The notes under the pieces were generated by a model, which made no database searches, had not been told where the DNA came from, and saw only the letters and a program-made list of their open reading frames with translations. A stretch of 64,000 nucleotides of DNA from Erigeron canadensis (taxonomy: Eukaryota > Streptophyta > Magnoliopsida > Asterales > Asteraceae), in NCBI RefSeq assembly GCF_010389155.1, contig NC_057764.1:11842001-11906000 (forward strand). The letters are read 5' to 3'. The position numbers and the translations under genes are program-made. Below are positions 46,895-59,598 of the stretch, one piece after another; the first letter of the stretch is position 1; each line of letters starts with the position of its first letter.

Positions 46895-47624
46895 GTACTA
46901 GCAGCGGTGTGCTCCATTGTGGTAGTTCTTGTACTTAGGAAATGACCCTATGGATGTTTTATTCATGAACTTATTCGATAGACTAACGTTTGTACTTTGT
47001 TATGATTTTCTTGAACTTGTTTGTGGTTGTGTGACTATGATTACATGGTTGTTGGCATATGGCAATTTTGTAAACTGATATTGGATTATTTGAATGTGAG
47101 CTTGATGCCTTTTTACGATTATACGATGTGTTAATCTCTATGTGTTACAGTTATGCCTATTGCAAAGTGATAGTTACAGCAGGAAATCAGTTCTGACCAC
47201 TTTTGGTATAACGGCCATATCTAGAGTTCTGTTTGGTCTTTTGACCTGATTCCAGTTGTAGGTGAAACTTAACTCATAGGGCTACATTTTATATTTTATA
47301 AGTTTTTCCCAGATCGTCCGTCTTGAACCACTTTTTCGTGCTCCAAGTTCATACACCGATTCTGGAAAAATCTGTCTAGCAGCCTAAAAACAAGATTGAT
47401 ATGTTTTAAGTTTACCCAACCATTTGTTATTCATAGTGATAAGTAGGTTGTGATTAAAGGAAGGAATATGAATTTAAAAATATATGTATACATATGCATA
47501 CAAACGAGGCCTTATTACACTAAGTAACTTGGATAAACACGTGTGAGATCAAAAGTCGTGGGTCGGGTCTATGCCATATGATTCTATATGCGAATGACTA
47601 AACTATGTTCTCCCTTGTAGAGAC

Positions 47625-48870
47625 ATGGCACCAAGAAGAGCCAGAGAACAGACAAGTACTGAGGCTAGGCGTTAGGAGGAAGAGGCCCGAAGGAGGACCG
47701 AGCTAGCCGACCTCATTTTTCAACAAATCAACTCCGTTATGCCAACCATTGCTATTCAAATTGCGGAGAGTGTGACTGCTACACTTAACACGGCTAGAAG
47801 GCAAGATGGAGGAGGTAATGCTAATGATAGGAATGCCTACAAGACTTTCACTTCTTGCAACCCCAAGGAATTCTATGGGACAGAAGGTCCTGTTGGTTTG
47901 TTCACATGGTTCCAAAGCATGGAAGCCATATTGAACATCATTGATTGTGCACCGGCCGACCGTGTCAAGTTTGCGGCTAGCAAGCTCCAAGGAAGGGCAC
48001 TCGCTTGGTGGAACCTCCAAGTCACTACGAGGGGTCAAGCCGTGATGAATGCCTTGACTTGGGAGTAGCTTAAAGAAGAGATGAAGTGGGAATATTGTCC
48101 TAGACCAGCCGTGCAAAAGTTGGAGATCGAATTTTTGAACCATGCTATGAAAGGAATGGAGTTGGAGGCATATGCAATTCATTTCCACGAGTTGTGTGTG
48201 CTAGTGCCTGACATGGTGAACACTGAGGCAAAGAAGGTTGAGAGGTTTATTTATGGATTGGTACCAGAGGTAAGATTGATGGTCACGGCAGCAAACCCAA
48301 TCACACTTGAAGAAGCAGTGAGTTTGTCAACAAAGTTGGTTAATGACATGGTTAGGACCGGGAAATACTCGCGAGGCGAGTCAAGTTCAAGGCAAGGTTG
48401 AGGAAACCGATTTGGTGATCGTAAGGGGAATGGGCCTGATAAGAGGCAAAAGATTGTAAGGAACTCTGGTGTTGCCGAAGTTAACCCCAACGCGAACCGT
48501 TGGCAGCCTCCGAAGTGCAATCGGTGTGGATACAACCATCTTGGTGAGTGTAGGCATTGCACAACTTGTAACTGACTGGGACACCTTGCTGTCACTTGCC
48601 GCAATGGAGCATGAGTTGAAGGAAACCCAGGAGTATGTCATGAATGTGGAGGTACAGATCATTGGAGGAACGCATGTCCTAGGCTGGGAAGAGCTCAAGG
48701 TAACCGAGGAAATGGAAATGGAAGCCGTGGCAACTATAGGAATGTAGGCAACCGAGAGAATCAAGCAAATCAAGGAAACAATATGAATCAAGTAAATCAA
48801 AGAAAATGGTGGAACAGGGAAAACAATGGGAATCAAGGGAAAAATGCAAACCAGAACCGTGGAAATTAAG
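47625..48870 (+). pseudogene. Gypsy gag with CCHC knuckles, broken
   Basis: ATG 47625 begins MAPRRAREQTS. The core has FTSCNPKEFYGTEGPVGLF, WFQSMEAIL, and DRVKFAASKLQGRALAWW (about 47850-48020), then the MKGMELEAYAIHFHELC block, as in gypsy Gag of the Retrotrans_gag family. A zinc-knuckle region starts CNRCGYNHLGEC at 48516, and an Asn/Gly-rich RNA-binding tail follows. In-frame stops lie at about 47671, 48066 and 48399, with more in the knuckle region. It would form the capsid of the element. Confidence 0.85.
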
Positions 48871-48890
48871 GATGTCAAGCTCGAGGAAGG

Positions 48891-51800
48891 GTGTACGCAA
48901 TGGGCGCGAATGAGGCAAAGGATGACCTTAATGTCATCGTAGGTACGTTTCCAATAAATAATGTTTATGCCTCTATGTTGTTTGATTCTGGAGCCGTAAG
49001 AAGTTTTATTTCTTTTAAATTTAAGGAAATGATTGATAGGAAACCTAGTGAGCTTGATGAAACCTACTATGTTGAATATGCTAATGGAAACGAGTATAAG
49101 ACTAAGGAAATTATTTCTGATTGTAAGTTAACTTTAGATGAGAAGGATTATAGTATAGACTCGATTCCCATAGAAATAGGAAGCTTTGATGTCATAGTAG
49201 GAATGGATTGGTTGTCAAAAATGCGTGCTAAAATACTCTGCCATGAAAAGGTCATTAAGATTCCCTTAGATAATGATGAAGTGCTTATAATACAAGGGCA
49301 TAAGGCGGGAGTCCAACCCAAGATAGTGTCATCTATGAAGGTAAGGAAATATTTAAGTAAAGAATACCACACATACTTGGCACAAGTGGTGGATAAGAAA
49401 GTAAAAAGTAAGGACCCTCATAAGGTAATGGTGGTTAGGGACTTTCTAGATGTTTTCCCTGACGAACTACCTGAACTTCCACCTACGAGGCAGGTGGAGT
49501 TTACGATCGATTTAGTTCCCGGGGCAGCCCCCGTAGCTAAAGCACTGTATAGGTTAGTGCCATCTGAAATGCGAGAACTCTCTGAGCAATTGCAAGAATT
49601 GCTTGATAAAGGTTTAATCCAACCTAGTTCTTCGCTAATTCTTTTTGTCAAGAAGAAGGATGGATCCTTGAGAATGTGCATAGATTATAGGGAGTTGAAT
49701 AAATTGACGATCAAGAATAGATATCCGCTGCCACGAATAGAGGATTTGTTCGAATCAACTTCAAGGAGCGTCGCATTTCTCAAAAATCGATCTTAGATCC
49801 GGCTATCATCAATTGAGGGTATGAGAAGAAGACGTACCTAAAACGGCTTTTAGAACTCGCTATGGGCATTACGAGTTTCTGGTGATGCCATTTGGTCTCA
49901 CAAATGCGCCTGCCGTTTTCATGGATTTAATGAATCGAATTTGTAGGCCATACTTGGACAAATTCGTGATAGTATTCATTGATGACATTCTGATATACTC
50001 TAGAAGTAAGGATGAACATGAGAAACATCTGAGAATAATCTTGTAGTTACTTAGAGACGAGAAGCTATACACTAAGTTTTCTAAGTGTGAATTTTGGCTC
50101 TTTCAACTCCAATTTCTTGGACACATAGTGAACGAAGAAGGAATCTATGTAGATCCGGCAAAGATAGAAGCGATCAAGAAGTGGAAGACACCTAAGACGC
50201 CAACGGAAGTGCGTAGCTTCCTAGGTTTGGCGGGCTATTATAGAAGGTTCATCAAGGGACTTTCTAAGATTGTGGTACCTTTGACCCAATTGACTCAAAA
50301 GGCAAGAGAGTTCGATTGGGGTGAAGAACAAGAGCAAGCATTTCAAACGCTTAAGAACATGTTGTGTGAAGCACCAATACTAGCATTGCCAGATGGAATG
50401 GAAGGATTTGTAGTATATTGTGATGCGTCGAATAAAGGACTTGGATGTGTGCTTATGAAAAGAGACAAGGTCATTGCCTATGCGTCTAGACAATTGAAGC
50501 CACATGAGAAAAACTATTCGACACACGATTTGGAGTTGGGAGCCATGGTATTTGCTTTGAAGATATGGAGGCATTATCTCTATGGCACTAAATGCACAAT
50601 ATTTACCGACCATTAGAGCTTGCAACACATCTTTGATCAAAAGATGTTGAACATGAGGTAAAGGAGATGGATGGAGCTACTAAATGATTATGAGTGTGAA
50701 ATAAAGTATCATCCGGGGAAGGCAAATGTTGTTGCCGATGCACTCAGTAGGAAGGTGAATACTAAAGTGCCAAGGGCAAGAATTAGCCACCTACAAGTAA
50801 GAATATCTCTAAGAGATTGTTTCTTAGAAGACCAAGAAAAGGCCTTTGAAGGGAAGAATATTGAGAATGAAGCATTGTGTGGTATGGAAATGAGATTTGA
50901 TAAGGATGATGAGGGTATCTTATACTTCAAGGGAAGAGCTTGGGTACCGAAAGTGAATGGTTTAAGAGATGTATTTATGAATGAGGCTTACAATACGAAG
51001 TATTCAATTCATCCGGGCGCGGATAAGATGTATCAAGGCCTAAAAATGGATTTTTGGTGGCCTAGAATGAAAGGAGATGTAGCTCGATATGTGAGCCGAT
51101 TCATGACTTGTGCGATGGTCAAAGCTGAGCACCAAAAGCCATCTAGTCTTTTAAAGCAGCCAGAAATTCCCGAATGGAAATGGGAGCAAATAGCAATGGA
51201 CCTAGTGACGAAATTGCCTCGAACAAAGAAAGGTCATGATGCTATATGGGTGATTGTTGATCGTCTTACGAATGCAGCCCATTTCATTCCCATAAAAGAA
51301 GACAGGGACACCGAGCGTCTAGCTCGCTTGTATGTTGAGAAGATAGTAACATTACATGGTGTGCCTTTGTCCATAATACCTGATAGGGATGCTAGATTTA
51401 CCTCACGTTTTTGGGGGCACGTGCAAGAGGCGATGGGCACAACTTAGCATTAAGCACGACTTACCACCCTTAAATAGATGGACAAAGTGAGCGTACGATT
51501 CAAACATTAGAGGATATGTTGAGGGCATATGCACTCAAGTTTAGTGGAAGTTGGGATGAACACTTGCCATATGCGGAATTTACTTATAACAATAGCTATG
51601 ATTCTAGCATACAGTGTGCACCGTTTGAGGCCTTGTATGGGCGAAAGTGTTGATCACCCATGTGTTGGATAGAAACGGGTGAAAGAAGCCTTGCTACCGT
51701 TGATTTTGTCCAAGAGACAACGGAAAAGGTAGCAATAATTAAGGAAAAGCTTAAAGCTGCGAGAGACTGGCAAAAGAGTTATGCGGATCAAAGAAGAAAA

Positions 51801-52211
51801 CCCCTAGAATTTGAAGTTGGCGACAAGGTTCTGTTAAAGGTGTTGCCATGGAAAGGAACCGTAAGGTTCGGCAAAAGAGGAAAGTTGTGCCCCCGATACA
51901 TTGGGCCATTTGAAATTGTTGCTAGAATAGGCCCCGTAGCCTATAAGTTGAAGTTACCCCAAGATTTGGGAGATGTTCATGACACATTCCACGTGTCAAA
52001 CTTGAAGAAATGTTTAGCGGATGATTCGAAAGTAGTCCTACTCGAGGAACTAGGAGTGGAAGATAAGCTCCAAATTCATGAGGAGCCCATAGAAGTTCTC
52101 GACCGCGATGAAAAGCGCCTTAAGAGAAACAAGATCCCTATCGTTAAAGTTAGATGGGATACGAGACGCGGACCCGAATTTACGTTGGAGCGCGAGGACT
52201 TTTGTCACTAA
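48891..52211 (+). pseudogene. Gypsy protease-RT-RNase H-integrase-chromodomain, broken
   Basis: Protease has [11 protein letters not shown] and [11 protein letters not shown] runs from about 49500 with [16 protein letters not shown] and [10 protein letters not shown] (FIDD site near 49980). RNase H has [14 protein letters not shown] and IFTDH. The integrase zinc region is followed by [14 protein letters not shown] and the PDRDARFTS part of the core. After a decayed stretch (51447-51660) come the GPFEIVARIGPVAYKL linker and a chromodomain-like C-terminus with VKVRWDTRRGPEF and LEREDF, ending at 52211. Damage includes a frameshift near 49780, TAG at about 50044 and 50615, a stop near 50660, and several breaks at 51447-51660. 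The RT-before-integrase order defines gypsy. It is the same clade as the pol at 26940-29820 but not a recent copy of it. Confidence 0.9.
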
Positions 52212-52306
52212 CTGACAACTTATTAGTCTCTAACTTGAATTCCTAATTTCTTGACTAGTCAATATGCCTACATAGTATAACAAGAGTAGAGATGTTGTGG
52301 TCATTC

Positions 52307-52577
52307 TATAATATAGCAGAAATCGTTCGTGTTCGGGTGCGGAAGTAAGGTGAATAACAATGGTGGATATGTGTGTGTATTGAGAGAGATGAGCATTGTG
52401 TGTGGAAAGCTTGGAAATATTATTATCAAAAATGTGACTAAAGGTTACAAAAGGTTAAGGCTTGAGGGGTATTTATACTCTTAGTAAATACATAAGCTCC
52501 CCCTCAACCTTATATTACATATACAAAATAACAAAGATAAGGAAATACAACTAAGCACTATTTTTGAATTTCTAACA
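52307..52577 (-). repeat. Small copia solo LTR (C3 family), 271 bp
   Basis: The minus strand starts TGTTAGAAATTCAAAAATAGTG, almost the same start as the LTR of C3 at 62813. It keeps the TATA box (AGTATAAATACCCC), the CATCTCTCTC block and an ACACACA..ATCCACCATTG block. The 5 bp duplication CATTC (52302-52306 and 52578-52582) flanks it. The last two bases read TA rather than CA. No internal domain is present. Confidence 0.75.
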
Positions 52578-55318
52578 CATTCCAATATGTGACTCTTATT
52601 TCTCGAATATCAATAGTTTAAGATTTAGTCACTCTATCTTCCTAAACTCAGATGGTTATAATTATACCCTCGATATCTAGACATATAGTTATATGTCATA
52701 TTCATTTTAAGACGTTGATAATCTCTATACACTACTTAGTAGTGACTTAAAGGCTATAGTCATTAAAGTAAATTACAATAATTATATATGATGAGTTAAT
52801 AATAATAAGATTATTAACGTATAAGATGGAAATTTTATTTAAATTTAATAAGATCACTACATCAAAATTATGGAGGATGACCTCCTAACTAGTAAGATGA
52901 CTAGAAATAAAAAGGATTTATAATTCCATTTCAACTCATTTATAATGATAATGATAATACTAGATACTTTAAAAAAATTAAATACAAACAAGTGAGTCAT
53001 TATCCAACATGAACATAATATCCTAAAAGCTATCATGGAAATCTCGATTTAAAGGGGTTATATCCCAATAGGATTCTTAAATATAATAATAACTTATTTT
53101 CTATCCTAACTATAATAAAACTCAAATACCTAAATCATGGATATAAGCACTTATTATTTGATATCAAAAACTCTAAAGTAAAACCCTTTTGGTTACTTCC
53201 TGCCGTCGACCCAACAAATCACCCCAAAACCAAAGTTCTATAATCCATATTTTGGAAAGCATAATCTTAAAGATCTCCTTGGAATTTTGGTAAGCTTATA
53301 TAATTTTCACTATGTTTGAAAAGGGTTTTCATCTTGTTAAGGTACTTAATTGAGGAGTGATCATCAATCTTGGGGTAAATTACTTATCTTATCTTTTCAT
53401 ATATATAAGTATATCTTAATATCTATTGATCTTTTATTTTAAGTAACCTATTTGATGAATTTATATATTGGCAAAATTTATAATAACTAATGAAAGTCCT
53501 TTTTAAGGATAAATCAAGAACTTGAAGTATAAATCATATTAATGTTAAAAGTTTACGTATTATTTGTGGTGTAACAAATTATATAATATAAGAAATCTAA
53601 TTATGAAGACATGAAAATCATAATAACAGATGTATATAGGTGTTGGAAGATTTGAAAGTTTATATATAAATATTTATTTGTAGTAGTCTTTAAAACAGTA
53701 AGTTTGAGTTATTTCGGAATCTGGACAAATTCAGTTTGTTTACTTTGAAAGGTCGTATCTTAGTCATGGAAGATAGTTAAGTCATGTTTTTGGTGTCTAA
53801 AATTAATTTCAGGAAGTCTACTTTTTGGTGGAAGTAGTTTCATGTCAAAATATGAAATTTAAGGTTGTCAAACAAATTTTATAGCAAAACCGCGCAAAGC
53901 TGAGTTTTTCGAACAGATTTAGGTCGACTTTAAATAGTCATATCTTGGTCGATTTTATGAACTGGTAGTTTACTTTTTTTCCAGAAACATTTTTCAGATG
54001 TTAAGAGTGTACTGTAAAAAAATTTGGATTTTTTTGAAGCTTTGAAGGCCCTTAACTTTTATAAAACTTTTCTGCGCGCAAACAGTGAATTTTCTGACTA
54101 GTCTGTAATTATGGAATTTTAAAAAAATAGTTAATGTGCGAAATAAATTAAGCAAAAATTCATGTAAGTATATAACACTCTAAGGTTACAGTGGTTAAGA
54201 TTTGAAAGCTTGAATTGTTCGTTTCATCCTAGTAAAAAAATAGATAAAGTTACCAAAAATTTCATTGAATATGAACTTGTAGAAACCAATGGTATATCAT
54301 TAAAACAAATGCACTATATTAAGTTATGTGACTTGTAACTTAATAATACATGACAAATCAGTTGTGAATATTTTGAAAGTAGCCATATATGTATATCAGC
54401 AAATGCGGGTTACAATGGACGGTTATTGACCATGTCCATAATTGTAACTTGTACATGTATATGTTGTGTAGATTCTAGTGATCTTTTGGACTTTGCACCA
54501 CTGCTTACTGATTGAGGTGAGTTTCGTGGCCCCTTTTTATTTTATTTATTTGGGGGAAAATGATGCTCAAAACACTTTTCATTTCTTTACTAGTTGTGCC
54601 AAAACTTGTTTGTTTTCTTGGACAAATACGTGTAATTATGAAATGTGTATGCTAGCTTGTTTGTGTTTATTCTATGATGCAATAGATGTCTGTTGATATC
54701 TATTGAAGACTATTTGAAATCTACTGACCAACTATATACTCCAGCTGGTAGTTGTTGGTATTACAGTGTGTGATTGAGATGTTGGCAAGTAGTGATGTGA
54801 TTGTGTTGTAGGCAAGCAGTGATGAGTTTGTGTTGTTGGAAAACTATGATGGCATTGATCGGTATTTGGTATGCATACATGATACTACATGTTTATATTT
54901 ACACTATTGTCCAAGCCTCATATATCATGCACAACAAACTCATTTGTATTCCTTTAAACCTACGAACTCACCAACGTTATGTTGACATTTTCGAGCATTC
55001 ATTTTCAGGTAATAACAATGCATAAGGAGATTGAACATAAGGACTTTAGAAAGACTAATAAAGAGATCCTTCATGGACTCCTAGTTGCATTTAATCATTG
55101 AACTCTATTTGCTATTTGTTATATCTTTTGCTATTTGAGGCGTGTTGCCTAGACTTATCCCGCTTGTGGGAATTACATTTATTTGGATTTCATTTAGTAT
55201 AACTCTATTATAAATTCCATGTGCTATTGCTATATCTTTTCGTCATATTCTACGATTCCGCCTAAGGTGGGGTGTGACAACTTCATACGTGAGAAATATC
55301 CGCACTTACTCCCCGAGC
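52578..55318. other. Non-coding post-pol region, probably a diverged gypsy LTR
   Basis: No gene is seen. The end at 55253-55279 reads ATTCCGCC..GGGGTGTGACA, like a gypsy LTR terminus. A CGAACTCACCAACGTTATGTTGACATTTTC..TTTTCAGG block (54960-55010) matches the 3' part of the other gypsy LTRs. The start may be TGTGAC near 52589, but no target duplication was found. The frames at 54478-55025 are short and lack support. Confidence 0.4.
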
Positions 55319-55332
55319 AAAGGGGGTAAGGA
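55319..55332 (+). other. Polypurine tract of plus-strand gypsy
   Basis: AAAGGGGGTAAGGA precedes the LTR start TGTACAACCC. Confidence 0.7.
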
Positions 55333-58300
55333 TGTACAACCCTACTTTTTAAATATTATATACGTGCTAGTTAGGTTGTCTATGATTCCGCAAGCCATAG
55401 TTATACTTAAAGCTAGTAGATAATGCCCCTAAATTTGCAATCTAAAACTATTATTAGTGTCAACTTCAATTTAATAAAATACCACTGAACAAAAAATTTT
55501 AGTTGATATTCGATTAAATTATAAATAATAATATAACTCTCGCAAGTTGAGCTAGCAATTAAAAATACTTATAAATGCCCAACAATTTGTACCATCAAGC
55601 CAACTAAATAATATTTATTCATAAAAAGGCCATGATCAACTTAAAATATTTATAACTCCTAAGGTACATAAAAGTGTTTAAATAATAATAAGTATATATA
55701 AGTATACTTAAAAATAAATACAAGAATGCAACTAATGAGCCATGTAACAAATTAAAAACACAAAAATATATACACATACATACATATACACGGCACACAT
55801 ATAGTTTTATGTACAAGATTTTCCCTTTTACTTCTAAGCTAGAAACCTTTGAATACATGCACATATATACATAAAATGCACCTACAACAAATATCCATAT
55901 ACAAACACTTACACTAATTTTATAAAAAAGAAAAATAGGAAAACCCCCTCCATTTTCCCACTTTGGTCGTCCCCCTCTCACTCCTCACACACATCCATTT
56001 CAAATTTTCCTTTTTACTCAAAATCTCTCTTGGAACTCTCATTTCTTACATATTCTTCACACACTAGTCTTTATCCACTCAAGAAAAACTCTTTTCTCCC
56101 TCTTTTCTTCATCTTTTTCAGCAGTCAAAAGGAAGCAAGAACAAGGTAAAAATCCAACTTAAACATTTACAAATAATAAGAGTTTAAGTTAGATTATTAA
56201 AGGGTTATATTAAGCAAGGATTAAGGGTTGTTTTACGGTTGGAATAAGGGTTGTTGGAGGCTATATAGGTCACGAATTTACTGCATATTTTCCATCTTCA
56301 AAAAGTATTATTCAAGGGTATATATCTTCATCTCTTTACTAGATTAATCTTGTTCTTATTCATTATAAAAAGGTTTTATCAAAAGTTCGTAGGATCTTTC
56401 TTTCCATGCTCATGCATGTTGAATCCATGAAGAAAGATCAAAGGATTCAACTAGTTTAAGACCCAAAATTGTAGTTATAGATTATATAGCTTTTAAAGTA
56501 GTTTTTCCTTTAAAAGATGGTTATATTTTTATATATTTTTAAGTTATGATTTCTGAAAATTTTATAAAAATATGGACTTTTGATGTTGTGTTGTTGGATC
56601 TATAAAAGTGAGCATGAAAAGTGTTGAGATATGTTGAGAGTTGTAAGATAATCTTTTTGCATCAAATAATGGACATGTTTTATAAAAATTTTATGTTCAT
56701 ATTTGTAGAAATTTTATGGAATTTTTCATAAAGTGTGTTTTTATGTTGATGGATTATAGATGGATAGAGATTTATTGTTAAAAAGTTGAGATAATTGCAT
56801 GTTTGTTAGATTTAAGAAGGTTGGATCCTTTGTTGAATCATGAGATGAGGCTAGGCTTGTTCTAAGTGAAAAATATGTTAATCTTGATGTTAATAATCTG
56901 GAAAAATTGATAAAATATCAAGGATATAAAGCTTGGATCAAAACATGTTAAAATAAGCTAGAAATCATAAACCGAAAACATGCAAAAATGCATTTTGAGC
57001 ACACGCATGCATGATAATCTTATGGACAAGAAAAATATGATGAACCTACTAGAAATAATGTGTTTCAAAGGTATAAAAGTCAAGTCATTTGATGCATGGC
57101 AAGATTAAGATCAAAAATCGCCTTTTCGGGTCAAATAATCACTAACCGAAAGCACAAAATTACACATATCACACCACCACCACTCTTACGACTTGAACCA
57201 CGAAAATATGATGTACTAACTTTAATATTTGAGTTGAGAATGAAAATCCATTTTGAGGTACTTTTATAGCTTAAGAAATGAGGCTAAAATCACTATTTCG
57301 GTAAACGTTTTTAATTATAAAGTCCTCAATTTAAGCTACAAACAAGAGAGGCTGAATTGATATAAATGTATGTTGATAAAATTTGCCTAAAAGGACTGGA
57401 TTTTTGTACAAAAGCTTTTGTAGTGATTTGTAAGTATTTCTAGGATTTAATGTATTAAAATGATAATTAAAATATATATAAATTAATTTATAAATTATAT
57501 AAACCATGAACTTGATTAAATTTACATAACCAATAGTAAAAGTAACTAAAACCTACTGGACAAAAATAATTACAAGTGAAGGATCAAGTTCCATACCATT
57601 TAAAGATAAATAATCAAGTAAAACTCACTAATTAATCACTATTATTAAATAAATAAAAATAATGCATAAATAAATGTATAAATCATAATATTATAAAACA
57701 AAAGGGCATAAAAATCAGTAAATAATCCAAGTATAATTATCCATGAATTTGAAAGACAATTGAAAGAACTTAAAAATAATTATAAGGAATTATTTAAGTA
57801 ATAAATCAACAATATAAATTAATAAATAATTAAATGATATTAAATTGAATAAATTAAATATAAACCAGAGATATTCATCAACATTCATATTATAAGATTA
57901 CAAATGTCAAACATTATTATAAAACAAAGCATGCAATGGAAATTATATAAAACAAAGCCGAACTACCGAAATTTAATAAACGTACAAAATCGTATAAATG
58001 ACCATCACCACCAAATATCTTCCAACCGTATGATCTGAACAATATAATGCACTTGAATTCCATAATTAAACAACAACCAAAGATGGGACAGTCTACTAGC
58101 GTACATCTCATGATCTAGTTTACTAGTTCATGCAACACACAATTACGTTGTGTATATTTTGAATACCGTGGTTTAGGCTTGCTTGAGGAACGACACCACT
58201 AGCCGAAGATCTCGCTTTTGATCAGCCCCTTTTTATACTCAAATCAAGTGAGTCATAGCCCCCTTTCAAACTATTTTATGTGTTTAACTATCGGGGTGAA

Positions 58301-58570
58301 AAGCATGATATATATATATACATGAAATTGCTTTTATATACATATATATGAAATGATTCTTGATAATACGATTTTGAAATGAAATTGTTTCATATGTTCA
58401 ATGTGATAAATGTTTTATGATGAGCTTGAGTTCTGTCAACCCGTTTTCTTTCGGCACACTACTATTTACACCGAAATTGGAGGCCTGTAGTTAGAGAGTT
58501 GCGCAACTAAGTTTCGTCCACCCACCCATAAGTGTAACGGTGGAAGGTTGGATGCCTTTGTGACGACCTT
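55333..58570 (+). repeat. 3' LTR of plus-strand gypsy, interrupted
   Basis: It starts TGTACAACCC after the PPT and matches 29828-31934 and 43769-44960. It is uninterrupted at 57376-57387, where the 5' LTR carries element A. Near 56383 it lacks about 65 bp that the 5' LTR has. It is cut at 58570 by element D inside the conserved block (GTGACGACCTT). Confidence 0.9.
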
Positions 58571-59546
58571 TGTTAGGTCCAGATTTACTGGACTCGCTCC
58601 AGACGTGATTACTAGAGCCCTCTGAAGATTTGTCCTGAAATTATGTGAAGACCAGTGAACAACTTACTTGTACAGAAATCTGGATTCCACCAGATTTGTT
58701 CACTGGACTTCACTCCAGTCAAGATCTTTCCACTGAAGAACATTCTCACTGAAGTAGAAGACTGAAGTCTGAAGAAAGAAGTCTGACAAATAGTGGAGCT
58801 CACTGAAAGACTTACCAGATCTCCTGATTGGAGTCCTTGTCAGTGTTCTAGACCTTACAAGTCTGAACACTGATTACGAGGAATTGACTTTATGCCTTTA
58901 CATGCCTTTACCCGGACAATCCATTTGTCCTTTGTTAAAAGCCTTACATGCATGTAAAGGTGGTTGGTTAATTAGAAGACAAGTCACTATCATGTGACTT
59001 TATTCTTGTACTTTAATCAATGCATTTAAGGAATTAAAGTAATTTCTTTAAATGCATGTAACCATATTTGTACGGCAAAAAGAATATTATATTTATTCTT
59101 TTTGCCTATAAATACCAAGTCACTTCCTTGTCCAAATTACTACTTTTGCAATTTGTTGTCTTTGCTCAAATACTCTCGATCTAAACAGTTATACTTCACA
59201 ACTTTAAGTGTTCCGATCAAGGAGATTATTTAGCAAAATTAGATCACTTGTAATTCATAGGTTGTTTAGATACTTACTTTGTAATATCTTGTTCCGCAAC
59301 AACCTTGTACTCTATTTAACATCAATAAATAAAATACACTTGTAAATTACATTGTGTCTCATCATTTACTTTACTTGTTTATCATTTAAGTACGTATTAC
59401 TTTATATATATTCTTGCATTTGTATTTATTGTAATACTAGTCCAAACTAGTGCTTACTTGACGTTTCATACTAGTCCTATCTAGTGATTACTTGACTTGT
59501 TGTATTCTACACTTGTGGGTTAAACCATCGAGTGAGGGACTTCACA
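58571..59546 (+). repeat. 5' LTR of element D
   Basis: 976 bp, TGTTAGGTCC to ACTTCACA, with TATAAATA at 59107-59114. It carries the uninterrupted version of the site into which the gypsy solo LTR went in C1. Confidence 0.93.
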
Positions 59547-59548
59547 AT

Positions 59549-59560
59549 TGGTATCAGAGC
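59549..59560 (+). other. Primer binding site of element D
   Basis: TGGTATCAGAGC, 2 nt after the LTR, is complementary to initiator methionine tRNA. Confidence 0.93.
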
Positions 59561-59598
59561 AGAAGGCTAACATACTTGCCTAGATCTGCATTTTCTCG

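Larger units (their letters stand above)
29828..58570 (+). mobile_element. Plus-strand Tekay/Del-type gypsy element with nested insertions
   Basis: The 5' LTR is 29828-31934 plus 43769-45623, with element A inserted between the two parts. The primer site is at 45630, the leader runs to 47624, gag-pol spans 47625-52211, the PPT is before 55333 and the 3' LTR runs to 58570, where element D is inserted. The rest of the 3' LTR lies beyond the window. The two LTRs are very similar by eye, so the insertion is fairly young. The first about 20 bp of the 5' LTR seem altered compared with the 3' LTR start TGTACAACCC. Confidence 0.87.

Noticed and set aside
47703..48188. Antisense 161-codon frame in gypsy gag
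   Set aside because: The plus strand encodes recognisable Gag; the antisense product has no features.
58571..59546. Second copy of the element A LTR
   Set aside because: It shares the TGTTAGGTCCAG start and the layout, but the body matches the C1 LTR and not that of A, so it belongs to a sister family.
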